This document shows positions 1 through 9,075 of a stretch of DNA of 64,000 bases, piece after piece. The notes below the pieces were generated by a model. It was not told where the DNA came from. It saw nothing but the letters and a program-made list of their open reading frames with translations, and did no database searches. Position 1 is the first letter of the stretch. Each line of letters opens with the position of its first letter. The DNA lies in contig DGTS01000002.1 in the NCBI GenBank assembly GCA_002394385.1, positions 36,415 through 100,414 of the forward strand. The letters run 5' to 3'. The position numbers and the translations under genes were made by a program. The DNA comes from Prevotella sp. UBA4330. GTDB taxonomy: Bacteria > Bacteroidota > Bacteroidia > Bacteroidales > Bacteroidaceae.

Positions 1-503
1 TGCTGCTGCATAGGGGTTAGTCGCAATGTCTCACCTGAGGAGACAACAAACATACCTTCAGACGCACAAAAAGCCAAACCGCCGTATGTGTTCGGCATTT
101 CTGCAACCGCAACAGGCAACTTTTCATGCAACTGCCGATGTCTGTAATAGCAGAAAAGGAGCCACATCATCGTCACCATCCATAACACTCCACTTGCCCG
201 CTTGTCGGAAAGCGAGATAATGGTAGCAGCCGAACATTGACCTTTAAGTGCCATTTGCCCGTCAGCCTTCACACCAACAGCAATGGTTGCCCTGCCTCGA
301 AGGTTGGTCAACTGCAAATGACTGTTGAATATTCGCACAGTATCTTGACTGATAACATCGCTCTGTTGCTCGGCAATCGTCTGTTCCAGCGCCTGCGCCA
401 TATCCTCGCTCACCTTGCGTTCCGTAGATTTGTAAGTATGAACGCTTGTGAAGAACGATGCAACAAGCAAGCAAAAAAGCACTACTACAGTATATCCTTT
501 CAT
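1..503 (-). CDS. Membrane-anchored winged-helix regulator, N-terminal part (cut by window edge)
   Basis: The minus strand is open without a stop from an ATG at 503 to the first base of the window, giving 167 residues of an incomplete protein. It has a hydrophobic N-terminal segment (about residues 4-21), a charged extracytoplasmic-looking stretch, a second hydrophobic segment (about 104-120, rich in W, M, L) and then a cytoplasmic part that breaks off at LRLTPMQQ. That last motif resembles the start of the winged-helix DNA-binding domain of OmpR-type regulators, and Bacteroidales have membrane proteins of this plan. I infer a membrane-tethered transcription regulator, but the DNA-binding domain itself lies outside the window. 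A well-formed promoter sits just upstream (528-559). Confidence 0.6.
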   Translation of the reverse strand, partial: MKGYTVVVLFCLLVASFFTSVHTYKSTERKVSEDMAQALEQTIAEQQSDVISQDTVRIFNSHLQLTNLRGRATIAVGVKADGQMALKGQCSAATIISLSDKRASGVLWMVTMMWLLFCYYRHRQLHEKLPVAVAEMPNTYGGLAFCASEGMFVVSSGETLRLTPMQQ

Positions 504-527
504 TTCGTTTCCATTGTTTGATGGGGG

Positions 528-559
528 CAAAAGTAAGTAAAATCCGCAACAAATCCAAA
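528..559 (-). promoter_or_regulatory. Bacteroidales-type promoter for the gene ending at 503
   Basis: On the minus strand TTTG (559-556) and TACTTTTG (535-528) are separated by 20 bases, which fits the Bacteroidetes primary sigma consensus TTTG-N19/20-TAnnTTTG. It lies 25 bases upstream of the ATG at 503. Confidence 0.6.
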
Positions 560-620
560 CAAATGACACACTAAAACATGTTATCTGCAACATAAAAAGA
601 TATGATACAAAAACAAAAAT

Positions 621-639
621 CCCCTCCTTCACGGAGGGG
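621..639 (-). terminator. Hairpin with T-rich tail (minus direction), G/C-block repeat family
   Basis: CCCCTCC (621-627) pairs with GGAGGGG (633-639) around a five-base loop. Read on the minus strand it is followed by ATTTTTGTTTTTG, so it can act as a terminator in that direction. The C-block/G-block makeup resembles the repeats at 3023-3275. Confidence 0.45.
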
Positions 640-665
640 TGGGGTAATAAAAAAACTACTAAAAC

Positions 666-836
666 GAAAAAAGAGCGCAAAGGTTTCTCACGAGACCCTT
701 GCGCTAACATATTCAACAAATAACACTAACAATTATTATTACTCAAGACAAAATGCTATATTTTAAATCAAACTGCTATATTTCTACGTCGAGTCTTATA
801 TAACACGCATTTGTGCGCTGTAGGGTTCTAAATCAC
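666..836 (-). ncRNA. Candidate small RNA of about 170 nt
   Basis: A promoter with TTTG and TACCTTTG (848-841) spaced 19 bases apart points into a stretch with no sensible reading frame. That stretch ends at a hairpin with perfect 7-bp outer arms AGCGCAA/TTGCGCT (674-705) followed on the minus strand by a T run (about 673-666). The unit is therefore a self-contained transcription unit of about 170 nt. It holds a 10-base word TGCTATATTT twice, 20 bases apart on the plus strand (754 and 774). I cannot assign a family. A 6S-type or other Bacteroidales structured RNA is possible but untested. Confidence 0.45.
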
Positions 837-840
837 GTTG

Positions 841-871
841 CAAAGGTATTCAAAAATGCAACACGCGCAAA
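841..871 (-). promoter_or_regulatory. Promoter of candidate small RNA
   Basis: On the minus strand TTTG lies 19 bases before TACCTTTG (848-841), a good match to the Bacteroidales consensus. No protein-coding gene follows it before the terminator near 670. Confidence 0.55.
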
Positions 872-1032
872 ACTTTCCTGTTTCAAAAATGTTTCATAGT
901 TTCTCACAGCAAATTTATTTTCGCTTCTTTTGTTTTTGAAACATTTAGAAACGTAAAATGACACAAATAAAAACGTATTTCTTGCCTATATAAAGATGTT
1001 TTGACTAATTAACATGTTCGAATTGAAAATTA

Positions 1033-1064
1033 TTTGTCAGTATAAAGTATAATTCTTATCTTTG
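1033..1064 (+). promoter_or_regulatory. Promoter of the GH9 gene
   Basis: TTTG (1033-1036) and TATCTTTG (1057-1064) are separated by 20 bases, close to consensus. The ATG follows 49 bases after the -7 box, leaving a short AT-rich leader. Confidence 0.65.
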
Positions 1065-1113
1065 CATGGCATTTCCTTAATAAATAATAACGGTCAAACT
1101 AATTAACCATAAT

Positions 1114-2850
1114 ATGAAAAGAACAATCATCCTCTCTGCCATCATCACCGCAACAGCAACAACGATGATGGCACAACAGACAGAGACAATCCGCATGAAC
1201 CAGGTGGCTCTCTATCCCTCACAGCAGAAAACAGCAGTCATCGAGGCGTCATCGGCAAAGAAAATCAGTGTCAAGAACGTGGCAACAGGCAAGAGCGCAG
1301 GCAAGGCACGCGTCGTAAGGAAGAGCACATCGCCATGGTCGGGCAAGCAACGCACCATCGTGGACATCGCCAACATCACCGAACCAGGCACCTACGAACT
1401 GAGTGCCAACGGCGCAATACAGAGGTTTGTGGTGAAGAACGACGCACTTACCGACATCACTAAGGCCGCGCTGAAGGCGTTCTATCTCATCCGCTCGGGT
1501 GTGGAGATAGAACCGCAATATGCCAAGGAGTATGCCCGCCCGCTGGGACATCCCGACACCAAGGTAATGGTTCATGCCTCGGCAGTGTCGCCAGGACGAC
1601 CCGAAGGAACCATCATCTCGTCGCCACTGGGATGGTATGACGCAGGCGACTATAACAAATATATCGTCAACTCGGCTTATTCCGTCGCTGTGATGCTGCA
1701 GTCATACGAGCAGAACAAGGCATACTTCGACCGTCTCAACGTGAATATACCTGAAAGCAACAACCAGACTGCCGACCTCCTCGACGAGGTGATGTTCAAC
1801 CTGAAATGGATGCTCACCATGCAAGACCCGTACGACGGTGGCGTTTATCACAAACTGACGACACCCAACTTCGAGGGTTTTGTGATGCCGAAGGACTGTC
1901 ATCAGCAGCGGTATGTTATCCAGAAAAGTGTCACCGCTACATACGACTTTGCCGCTGTCATGGCTCTCGCATCACGTTTGTTCGAGGGTAATAAAGACTA
2001 TTCATGCTTCTCGGCACGTGCAAAGGATGCTGCGCTCGCCGCATACAACTGGGCAGAACTGCACCCCAAGGCTCTCTACAACCAGGACGCTATGAACAAG
2101 CAGTATGACCCCGACGTGAGCACCGGCACATACGGCGACTTCAACGCCAGCGACGAACGGCTGTGGGCTGCCGCCGAACTGTTCCTGCTCACTGGCGACA
2201 AGGTGTTCCTCGATGCTGCCAAGCCCATCACCGAGCGCAACTTCACACTCCCATCATGGGGAAATGTCGCAGGTCTCGCCATGTTCTCATGGATAGCCAA
2301 CAAAGAGAAAAACCCAGAGATAAGCGCCGATTTGCAGAAGAAACTGATTAATTATTGCGACGCAAAACTTGCCACCACACCGACATCATCGTTCAACACT
2401 CCTTGCGGCAACGACGCTAAGGACTTCGGATGGGGTTGTCTCGCAGAGGCTTTCTGTGCCAATGGCATGACGCTGCTCTATGCCAACAAGTTAACTGGCG
2501 ACAAGAAATATCTTGAGGGAGCACTGCAGAACGCTGATTATATCCTCGGACGCAACGCCACGGGCTATTGCTACGTCACAGGCTTCGGACAGAAGAGCAC
2601 CATGCACCCGCACCACCGCGTGTCGGCAGCCGACGGTATCGACGCTCCGATGCCGGGACTGCTCGCCGGCGGACCCAACCCGGGACAGCAAGACAATGGC
2701 GATGGCTCACTGGCTTATCCATCAAAACAGCCCGATGAGTCGTACATCGACCACGAAGGCTCATACGCAAGCAATGAAATCGCAATCAACTGGAACGCCA
2801 CTCTCGTAGCAATGCTTGGATGGATTGACGCTCAAAATAGTCCGTATTAA
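1114..2850 (+). CDS. Secreted glycoside hydrolase family 9 endoglucanase
   Basis: This 578-residue protein has a signal peptide (about residues 1-21), an immunoglobulin-like CelD_N domain (about 22-108) and an (alpha/alpha)6 GH9 catalytic domain to the C-terminus. Diagnostic motifs are GWYDAGDYNKY near residue 172, holding the two aspartates that activate the nucleophilic water, HPHHR near 498, and the NEIAINWN motif near 553 with the likely proton-donor glutamate. GH9 enzymes with this N-terminal domain cleave beta-1,4-glucans by inversion, so it probably acts on cellulose or mixed-linkage glucan in the periplasm or outside the cell. No carbohydrate-binding module or sorting tail is visible. 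The last codons and the stop lie in the first unit of the 22-bp array that follows. Confidence 0.92.
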   Translation: MKRTIILSAIITATATTMMAQQTETIRMNQVALYPSQQKTAVIEASSAKKISVKNVATGKSAGKARVVRKSTSPWSGKQRTIVDIANITEPGTYELSANGAIQRFVVKNDALTDITKAALKAFYLIRSGVEIEPQYAKEYARPLGHPDTKVMVHASAVSPGRPEGTIISSPLGWYDAGDYNKYIVNSAYSVAVMLQSYEQNKAYFDRLNVNIPESNNQTADLLDEVMFNLKWMLTMQDPYDGGVYHKLTTPNFEGFVMPKDCHQQRYVIQKSVTATYDFAAVMALASRLFEGNKDYSCFSARAKDAALAAYNWAELHPKALYNQDAMNKQYDPDVSTGTYGDFNASDERLWAAAELFLLTGDKVFLDAAKPITERNFTLPSWGNVAGLAMFSWIANKEKNPEISADLQKKLINYCDAKLATTPTSSFNTPCGNDAKDFGWGCLAEAFCANGMTLLYANKLTGDKKYLEGALQNADYILGRNATGYCYVTGFGQKSTMHPHHRVSAADGIDAPMPGLLAGGPNPGQQDNGDGSLAYPSKQPDESYIDHEGSYASNEIAINWNATLVAMLGWIDAQNSPY

Positions 2851-2943
2851 TTACTAAAATAGCCCGTATTAATTACTAAAATAGCCTATATTGCAGAGTA
2901 AAATAGCCTATTGTACTCACCAAAATAGCCTATTTTACTTTTC
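2834..2943 (+). repeat. Five-unit tandem array, exact 22-bp period, at 3' end of GH9 gene
   Basis: The heptamer AAAATAG starts at 2834, 2856, 2878, 2900 and 2922, a strict 22-base spacing. Positions 8-15 are partly conserved (CCCGTATT or CCTATATT) and the last seven vary. The first unit overlaps the GH9 stop codon. The last unit begins AAAATAGCCTATTTT and is identical over all 22 bases to the last unit of the array at 42116-42181. It is followed at once by the terminator at 2944. Confidence 0.85.
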
Positions 2944-2980
2944 AAAGCCGCCGATCATACATACTATAATCGGCGGCTTT
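2944..2980 (+). terminator. Rho-independent terminator after GH9 gene
   Basis: AAAGCCGCCGAT (2944-2955) pairs perfectly with ATCGGCGGCTTT (2969-2980) around a 13-base loop. The A/T ends of the stem allow function in both directions. Confidence 0.8.
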
Positions 2981-3013
2981 GACTATCAGAAAGCATGTAA
3001 ACGTCTCCCCGCC

Positions 3014-3275
3014 CCTGAAGTTCCCCTCGCCCCTTGGAGAGGGGATAGGGGTGAGGCTTTGGGGCCAGGGGTGGGGTCAGTTATATTAGGAAGAAGATAA
3101 AAGATATGGTAGAAGTTGCGTGTGGATAAAAGTCTCAGTCCCCACCCCTTCCCCTCCCCTTCAGGGGCGGGGAGTCGTTAGCAAATGGGATAATGTTCTG
3201 AATGAATCCGTACGCGATGTATCCCCACCACTGAAGTCCCCCTCGCCCCTTGGAGAGGGGATAGGGGTGAGGCTT
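3014..3275. repeat. Intergenic G/C-block repeats
   Basis: Two direct copies of a roughly 44-base element containing CCCTCGCCCCTTGGAGAGGG and ATAGGGGTGAGGCTT lie at about 3014-3059 and 3231-3275. Between them, at about 3139-3175, is an inverted related block (CCCCACCCCTTCCCCT and TTCAGGGGCGGGGA). No gene is visible from 2981 to 3295; the region holds only this repeat family. It resembles dispersed intergenic elements seen in Bacteroidetes genomes. Confidence 0.7.
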
Positions 3276-3295
3276 ATAAGGAGACGGTAGAAACA

Positions 3296-6200
3296 CTATG
3301 CAAGTGTGAGTGTTTCGTTCTTCTCCACAATCTTTCCGCTATCTTTCAGCATGTTGATGGCAGCGTCGAGACAACTTAGAAGATGCTTGCCGCGCAGAGC
3401 ACTGCCCATGAGATGGGCGGTGAGTCGCTTCAGTTCCTTCGTCGGAACGCTGACCTGCTGTCCCACGAGGTAACACATGGCGTTGGCGAGTTCTTCCACC
3501 GGTATGTCATCGATGTCTCTGCCCTCGAGCGAGCGGTGCCCGGTGTAGGCAACCCTGTCTTCATCTGAGACAAAGACGGTTTTCTGCTGCAGTTCAGGAT
3601 AATTCTTGCAAGAGCATTTGCCGAGTACATCGCTGATTAGAGAGTCGAGCCGCCAGAGACTGTCCAAATGCAGGAGGTCGGCCATGCGACGCCTGACATA
3701 ACTCTCGGTGACGGGCTGTTCCTCGACGACGAGTTGCTGAATGATTTCCTTTATCCTTCTCTGTGTCCTTTGGTCGAGGCTGAACTGTGCCGGCACGTTG
3801 CCGAACGAAGCGTGGCGATATGGCGAACTCTCGATGCCTTCGATGTCTATCTTCTCCTCGTCGTCAACGTTGAAAGCCTTTGGCTTGGTCTCCTCGACGG
3901 GAATATCGGGCGGCAGTGTCTTGTTGCGTATTCCCTCGATGCGCTCCAGAATACGGTTCACCACCTTCTCCTTGTTCTCATACCAGTCAACGCTCCACAC
4001 GCGCATCACCTCCCACTTGAGCGAGTTAAGCACATTTGGCTGCACTATCTCGCGGTCGCGTGTGGTCTTTGTCTCGTAGTAGTTCTTGCCGTCGCAGAGT
4101 ATGCCCAGCATGTAGTTCTGCTCGTCGTCGGGGTCAACCACCGCTATGTCAATCTTGAAGTTGCTCCTGCCCACGTTTGTCTGCACCTGATAGCCACGCT
4201 CCTCCAGTTCCTTGGCGACAAGGTTCACGAGTTTACTCTCCTCTGCTGTCGATATCGCCGACTGCGGGATGTTCATCGTTCCGTTAGCGGCGAACTCGAG
4301 GAAGCGCTTCAGACCCTCAACACCCTTTGCGCTGCTGCGCTTCAGGTCTATCTGCTCGGCGCGCATGGTGGAATAGACAATCATTTCGTAACGTGAACGC
4401 GAGACGGCCACATTCAATCGGCGCTCGCCGCCATCGTTGTTCAGCGGTCCGAAGTTCATCGACACATTACCGCTCTTGTCGGGACCATAGCCCACGCTGA
4501 ACAGAATGACATCGCGCTCGTCTCCCTGCACATTCTCAAGGTTCTTGATGAACAACGGCTCTTCGCACTGGAAAGCCTTTGCCTCCAGGTCGGGCTGCTT
4601 GGCAAGTTCCTCGATGAGAATGTCCTCGATGAGGTTCTGCTGCACCTTGCTGAACGACACTATACCGATGCTGCGTTTCGACTTCTCCGGGTCGGCGAGC
4701 CGTCTGAGCACCTCGGCAACTATCGCCTCTGCCTCTGCACGGTTGCTGCGTGTACGTCCCTTGTCGTAGGTGCCTTCTATCTGCACCAGACTCACCTTGC
4801 GCTCGCGGTCGTCAACCGAGGGGAAGGTGAACAGTCGCCCGTCGTAGTATTGCTGGTTGCTGAACGCTATGAGCGACTCATGCTTCGAACGGTAGTGCCA
4901 CGACAGGTAATGGCCTGGCATGGAGAGAGTTATGCAGTCGTCGAGGATGCTGTCCATGTCGTCGATGTCTGCCTCTTCCTCGTCCACCTGCTGAGTGGCG
5001 AAGAAACTGGTAGGCGGCATCTGCTTCGGGTCGCCCACACAGATGAGTGCCTTGCCGCGCGCTATTGCTCCGACAGCCTCGCTCGTCGGCATCTGCGATG
5101 CCTCGTCGAACACCACAAGGTCGAATTTCTCGCCCTCCATGTCGATGTATTGCGCCACGCTGATTGGGCTCATCAGCATTACGGGACAGAGTTTGGGCAA
5201 CAATGTAGGTATCTGGTCGATTATCTTGCGTATGCTTGTGCCGCGCCCTCCGTTGGCAATGTTGCGCTTCAGTATGCCCATTTCCGAGTTTGCCGCTGCC
5301 GCAACGGTCTGACTCGGTATGCGGGCGGCGAGGCGGCAGTAGAGTTCTTTCTTGGTGAGTTCCTGGAAAGCGTAGGTCTCCTGGCGGTATTTCTCTATTA
5401 TCTTCTCGAACAACAGTCCGTTGAACATGCGCAGTTGCTCGTCCTTGTCAACCATCTGCATGGTCAGACGGTGCAGCATTCCCTTGCGGAAAGCGAGCGA
5501 CGCATCGCGTGCCGAGGCGCGTTTCTGCACGATATATCGCGGAATGCAGTGCAGCCCTTGTGCGTAAAGTGCCGCCGTGCGGTCGGTGTATTGGCTCCAG
5601 TCCTTCAGTTTGTCGATGTTGGCAAGCCATCGCTCCGAGAGTCGTGGCACCGCCGTGAGACGTTCCTTCGTGCCAAACCCTATAGACACCAGTTGCTCTA
5701 TCTGAGCCATGATGTCCTTCAGCGCAGCGTAACGGCGCGAGAAGTCATTGTATAATGTTGAGTGCTGAGCGTTGAGTGTCGAGCGATAATTGTTTTGAAC
5801 AGCGTTGCTTCCGTTCATGGCTCCACCCTCTATGCTCGTCAAGAGTTTTGACAGATAAGGCGCGTGTCGCAGTGATGGCTCTATGGTGTCCCACTGTTCG
5901 TTGTCGGGTTGTGCCATGACGCCGAATATCGCCTGCATCATCGGCGAGGACGATGCGGTGGAAGCGTGCAGTTGCTGATAGTCTTCCACCTTCTTCAGCG
6001 TTGCGGGAACATTTTCGAACACTGCCGTGGGGCAGTATGTGGAGAACTCCTTCATGAAGTTCTTCTTGGCAAAATACTTCGGCAGGAACCACTTGTCGTT
6101 CACCTGTTGCCAGCGTGCCTGCCACTGCTTCATGTCGGCCTGAAGCAAAGAGGGGCTACATGTCTTGAGCAACGACGAACGTTCTGCATCGCGCTTGCGC

Positions 6201-9034
6201 CCGCTTTCCACTGCCGCCAGCAACCGCTGGTTGGTTGTTTCGTCAGAGTTATACTGCAGGAGAGTCTCGTTAATCACGGGCATAGCAGTCACCGTCTTGC
6301 CCAGTGCGTCGGTCCATTCGAGCCATGCGTCGGTCTCTGCTCCCTTCACTGGCAGCATGTTGTACGCCGCTATGAGGTCGGCGAATGCCTTGCGATACTG
6401 TTGCAGCAGTTGTTTCAGGCGCTCGGCATTGTCGAAGGTGTATTGCTTCATTGCGATGTCGAGCAGCGGGTGGTTGGCAGGATGGCCTGTAATCTCGAAC
6501 ACGGTGTCGAGTGCCAGTGTTTGTTCTGCCCACTGCTCCATTGCCGCACGTGTCACGGTGCTGCCTTCCGGCAGTCCCTCGCCAATCTCGTCGCCGTCGA
6601 TTGAAAGATATTCCGAGATGGTGTCATAGAGCGAGTAGCCGTTGGAGTGTTTGCGATGCAGGTTCTCCATGTATTTTATGAGTTGCTGGCGGTCGGCAAA
6701 GAGTTGCTGACTCGACTGCTCGAAGTCCTCAGGCGACTTTATCCTTGTAACGTCGAGAGCCTTCTGCATCTGCTGGAGGAAGTGGGTCTTCGACACCTTG
6801 TTGCTGTGCAGTTCAAGACAGAAGGGGTCGAGTCCGATCTTTGCCAGACGGCGCTGCACCACCTCGAGAGCCGCCATCTTCTCTGCCACGAAGAGCACCC
6901 GCTTGTCGTGATAGAGCGCATTGGCAATCATGTTGGTGATGGTCTGGCTCTTTCCCGTGCCCGGAGGACCGTAGAGTATGAAACTCTTGCCGTTGCCGCT
7001 CTCTATAACTGCCTCGAGTTGCGACGAGTCAACATCCACAGGAATGGCAAATTCCGACGGTTGTGTGCTGCGGTCGGCATTCCGTGCATCCACGGTATTG
7101 TCAACATCACTCAACTGCACCTTGCCTTCCATCAACGAGCGCACCACCTCGTTCTCCTTCAGATGGTCTGCGTTGTTGTGAATGTCGTTCCACATTACGA
7201 ACTTGTTGAACGAGAACAGTCCCAGCAGCGACTCCTCCATGACATCCCAGCGCGCCATTTCGCTTATCGACTGTCTCACCGCCGAGAGTATCATCTTGAC
7301 GTCAACGCCGTGCTCGTCTTTAGGAAGAGGGTTGAAGATGTTGAGGTTCACCTTGAACTGTTGTCTGAGCAGTTCTACCAAGGTGATGTTTATTATGATG
7401 TCCTCCTCGCGTGTTCTTATTATATAGTTGTTGCCAGCCTTGCGCAGGATGTTGACAGGCATCAGCAGTATAGGCGCGAAACGAGGCACCACGCTCTTCT
7501 CGTTCTCATACCATTTCAGCATTCCCAGCACGAGGAACAGCGTGTTGGCACCGTTCTCCTCGAGTGAGTTGCGCGAGGCGCGATAGACGAACTTCAATGC
7601 GGAGTCGAGTTCTGCCTGACTGTGATAAGATATTAGCCTGCGGTTGTCGTGCGCCTCGGTGCGTGCCATTTCCTCAAGGTCGGCAGCCTGAAGCCGCGAG
7701 TCGTACATGCCCGTCTCTGTGGGGTCTATCTGTTTCTTGGGGAAGGGTATTACGCTGAAGTCATTGCCGTCGAACACAGCGTCCTCGAGTTTATCGATGC
7801 CGAACGACACGAAAGGTATCACACGGCGGCCGAGACGGCAGTTTATCAGGTTGTTGCGGAGCGAGAAGTCAAGCAACTTGCGCTCCCAGATGAGTTGCTT
7901 GGTCAGTTGCTGTGGTGTCTGGTCCAGATGCAGAGCATAGTGGTCGAAGGTCTGTATTCCGTCGGTTGCCGCGTCATGTTCCACCCCTTCGTTCTCCAAC
8001 ACCCAGCCGCTTTCGCCCAGAACCCTTGTGGGCAGCGGCCTCACATTGTCGAGACGGCAGCGGCGTATGTCGATGAAACAACGGAACTGCTGCTCCTGCC
8101 GCAACTTCTTCTCTGCGGCAGCCACAGCATCGTCGAAGGTCACTGGCGACGACGAAGTGATGAATGTGCTCTCCACCAGCACCAGATTGTTCACGCCGTC
8201 GGCGCTCTGCTTCAGCAGGTAACTGGCATCGTCGCCCACGTCCTGCGAGTAGAACTGCTCGTTGAGCCATGCTCCCACGAAGGCATGTCCGTCCATTATT
8301 ACCACGATGGGGAACAGTCCGACAGCCTCGAAGCATGAAGCCATGAGCACTGTGGTGTCCAGACATGTGCCCAGTTTCTCTGTAAGCACGCGGTCGGCAA
8401 GGCGTATGCGCTGGCCCCGTTGCTCGAAACTGGCCATTGGCTCGCTATACACGATGCCCTCGCCGCGCAGCGCCTCGTAAATCGCAGCCACCTGCATGCG
8501 CACGCGGTTGCGGTCTTGCGTCTGGTAAGCATCCATCGACGACGACCCAGTCCAGCGCTCCAGGTACTTTGCACCATTGGTGATGACGCGCGAGAGTAAC
8601 GGATGGTTTGGCGTGACAAAGGCAGCCAGCAGTTCGGGCATGATGCCGATGCCAGCCCACTCCTCGTATGCCAGCAGCCGTATGGGCAGTTCCTGCACCA
8701 TCTGCTCTTCCCCACCGATGCACAGTTTCAGAGTGAACGTCGTGTCGGTGGCCTCTGTGGAACTTAGCAGCACGTCTTTCTTCGCCTCGATGCGCAACTG
8801 TTCTATCTGCACTCTGCTACCTGCGGTGATGCTCTCAAGATGTATCTCAGAGAAGTCAATCATCTCGCCACTCACCTGCAAGATGACATCTTGCCAGTCG
8901 TTGACATCACTATTCTCCACCACACAACTGACACAGGTCTTCAGCCCTGCCCTTGCCATTGCGTAGTTCACGTTCGGCAAATACTCCAGTTCAATGCCGC
9001 CCTTCGCCGTTCCCGTTAGTTCGTATCTGGTCAT
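3296..9034 (-). CDS. Giant DUF4011 helicase-Vsr nuclease-DUF3320 protein with transglutaminase-like N-terminus (Hhe-like)
   Basis: A 1912-residue protein. The N-terminal region ends in a transglutaminase-like fold with LGTCLDTTVL (Cys224) and DGHAFVGAW (His250). A DUF4011 segment begins near WERKLLDFSLRN (about 383-396). A superfamily 1 helicase core follows, with Walker A GPPGTGKS (689-696), VVFDEASQM near 1306 and GDPKQMPP just after. The C-terminal part has a Vsr/MTES_1575-type nuclease fold (KIDIAVVDPDDE near 1620, then CDGKNYYE) and a DUF3320 domain (about 1740-1790). A DUF4011-helicase-Vsr single-gene anti-phage system named Hhe has been described, so a defence role is inferred. A short stretch near residue 1090 (RSTLNAQHSTL) is encoded by an intergenic-type repeat. 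The long plus-strand frames opposite it are shadows. Confidence 0.85.
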   Translation of the reverse strand: MTRYELTGTAKGGIELEYLPNVNYAMARAGLKTCVSCVVENSDVNDWQDVILQVSGEMIDFSEIHLESITAGSRVQIEQLRIEAKKDVLLSSTEATDTTFTLKLCIGGEEQMVQELPIRLLAYEEWAGIGIMPELLAAFVTPNHPLLSRVITNGAKYLERWTGSSSMDAYQTQDRNRVRMQVAAIYEALRGEGIVYSEPMASFEQRGQRIRLADRVLTEKLGTCLDTTVLMASCFEAVGLFPIVVIMDGHAFVGAWLNEQFYSQDVGDDASYLLKQSADGVNNLVLVESTFITSSSPVTFDDAVAAAEKKLRQEQQFRCFIDIRRCRLDNVRPLPTRVLGESGWVLENEGVEHDAATDGIQTFDHYALHLDQTPQQLTKQLIWERKLLDFSLRNNLINCRLGRRVIPFVSFGIDKLEDAVFDGNDFSVIPFPKKQIDPTETGMYDSRLQAADLEEMARTEAHDNRRLISYHSQAELDSALKFVYRASRNSLEENGANTLFLVLGMLKWYENEKSVVPRFAPILLMPVNILRKAGNNYIIRTREEDIIINITLVELLRQQFKVNLNIFNPLPKDEHGVDVKMILSAVRQSISEMARWDVMEESLLGLFSFNKFVMWNDIHNNADHLKENEVVRSLMEGKVQLSDVDNTVDARNADRSTQPSEFAIPVDVDSSQLEAVIESGNGKSFILYGPPGTGKSQTITNMIANALYHDKRVLFVAEKMAALEVVQRRLAKIGLDPFCLELHSNKVSKTHFLQQMQKALDVTRIKSPEDFEQSSQQLFADRQQLIKYMENLHRKHSNGYSLYDTISEYLSIDGDEIGEGLPEGSTVTRAAMEQWAEQTLALDTVFEITGHPANHPLLDIAMKQYTFDNAERLKQLLQQYRKAFADLIAAYNMLPVKGAETDAWLEWTDALGKTVTAMPVINETLLQYNSDETTNQRLLAAVESGRKRDAERSSLLKTCSPSLLQADMKQWQARWQQVNDKWFLPKYFAKKNFMKEFSTYCPTAVFENVPATLKKVEDYQQLHASTASSSPMMQAIFGVMAQPDNEQWDTIEPSLRHAPYLSKLLTSIEGGAMNGSNAVQNNYRSTLNAQHSTLYNDFSRRYAALKDIMAQIEQLVSIGFGTKERLTAVPRLSERWLANIDKLKDWSQYTDRTAALYAQGLHCIPRYIVQKRASARDASLAFRKGMLHRLTMQMVDKDEQLRMFNGLLFEKIIEKYRQETYAFQELTKKELYCRLAARIPSQTVAAAANSEMGILKRNIANGGRGTSIRKIIDQIPTLLPKLCPVMLMSPISVAQYIDMEGEKFDLVVFDEASQMPTSEAVGAIARGKALICVGDPKQMPPTSFFATQQVDEEEADIDDMDSILDDCITLSMPGHYLSWHYRSKHESLIAFSNQQYYDGRLFTFPSVDDRERKVSLVQIEGTYDKGRTRSNRAEAEAIVAEVLRRLADPEKSKRSIGIVSFSKVQQNLIEDILIEELAKQPDLEAKAFQCEEPLFIKNLENVQGDERDVILFSVGYGPDKSGNVSMNFGPLNNDGGERRLNVAVSRSRYEMIVYSTMRAEQIDLKRSSAKGVEGLKRFLEFAANGTMNIPQSAISTAEESKLVNLVAKELEERGYQVQTNVGRSNFKIDIAVVDPDDEQNYMLGILCDGKNYYETKTTRDREIVQPNVLNSLKWEVMRVWSVDWYENKEKVVNRILERIEGIRNKTLPPDIPVEETKPKAFNVDDEEKIDIEGIESSPYRHASFGNVPAQFSLDQRTQRRIKEIIQQLVVEEQPVTESYVRRRMADLLHLDSLWRLDSLISDVLGKCSCKNYPELQQKTVFVSDEDRVAYTGHRSLEGRDIDDIPVEELANAMCYLVGQQVSVPTKELKRLTAHLMGSALRGKHLLSCLDAAINMLKDSGKIVEKNETLTLA

Positions 9035-9075
9035 AACCCTTTTATCTATTACCCATCACCCATCACCTATCACCT

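Noticed and set aside
2834..2943. CRISPR array at the GH9 3' end
   Set aside because: The repeat core is only 7-15 bases in a 22-base period, much shorter than CRISPR units, and there are no cas genes in the window.
3668..8338. Several long plus-strand open frames opposite the giant helicase gene
   Set aside because: They lie antisense to a gene with clear domain matches. Their products are rich in H, L, V, R and C, as expected from the reverse of GC-biased codons, and show no family features.
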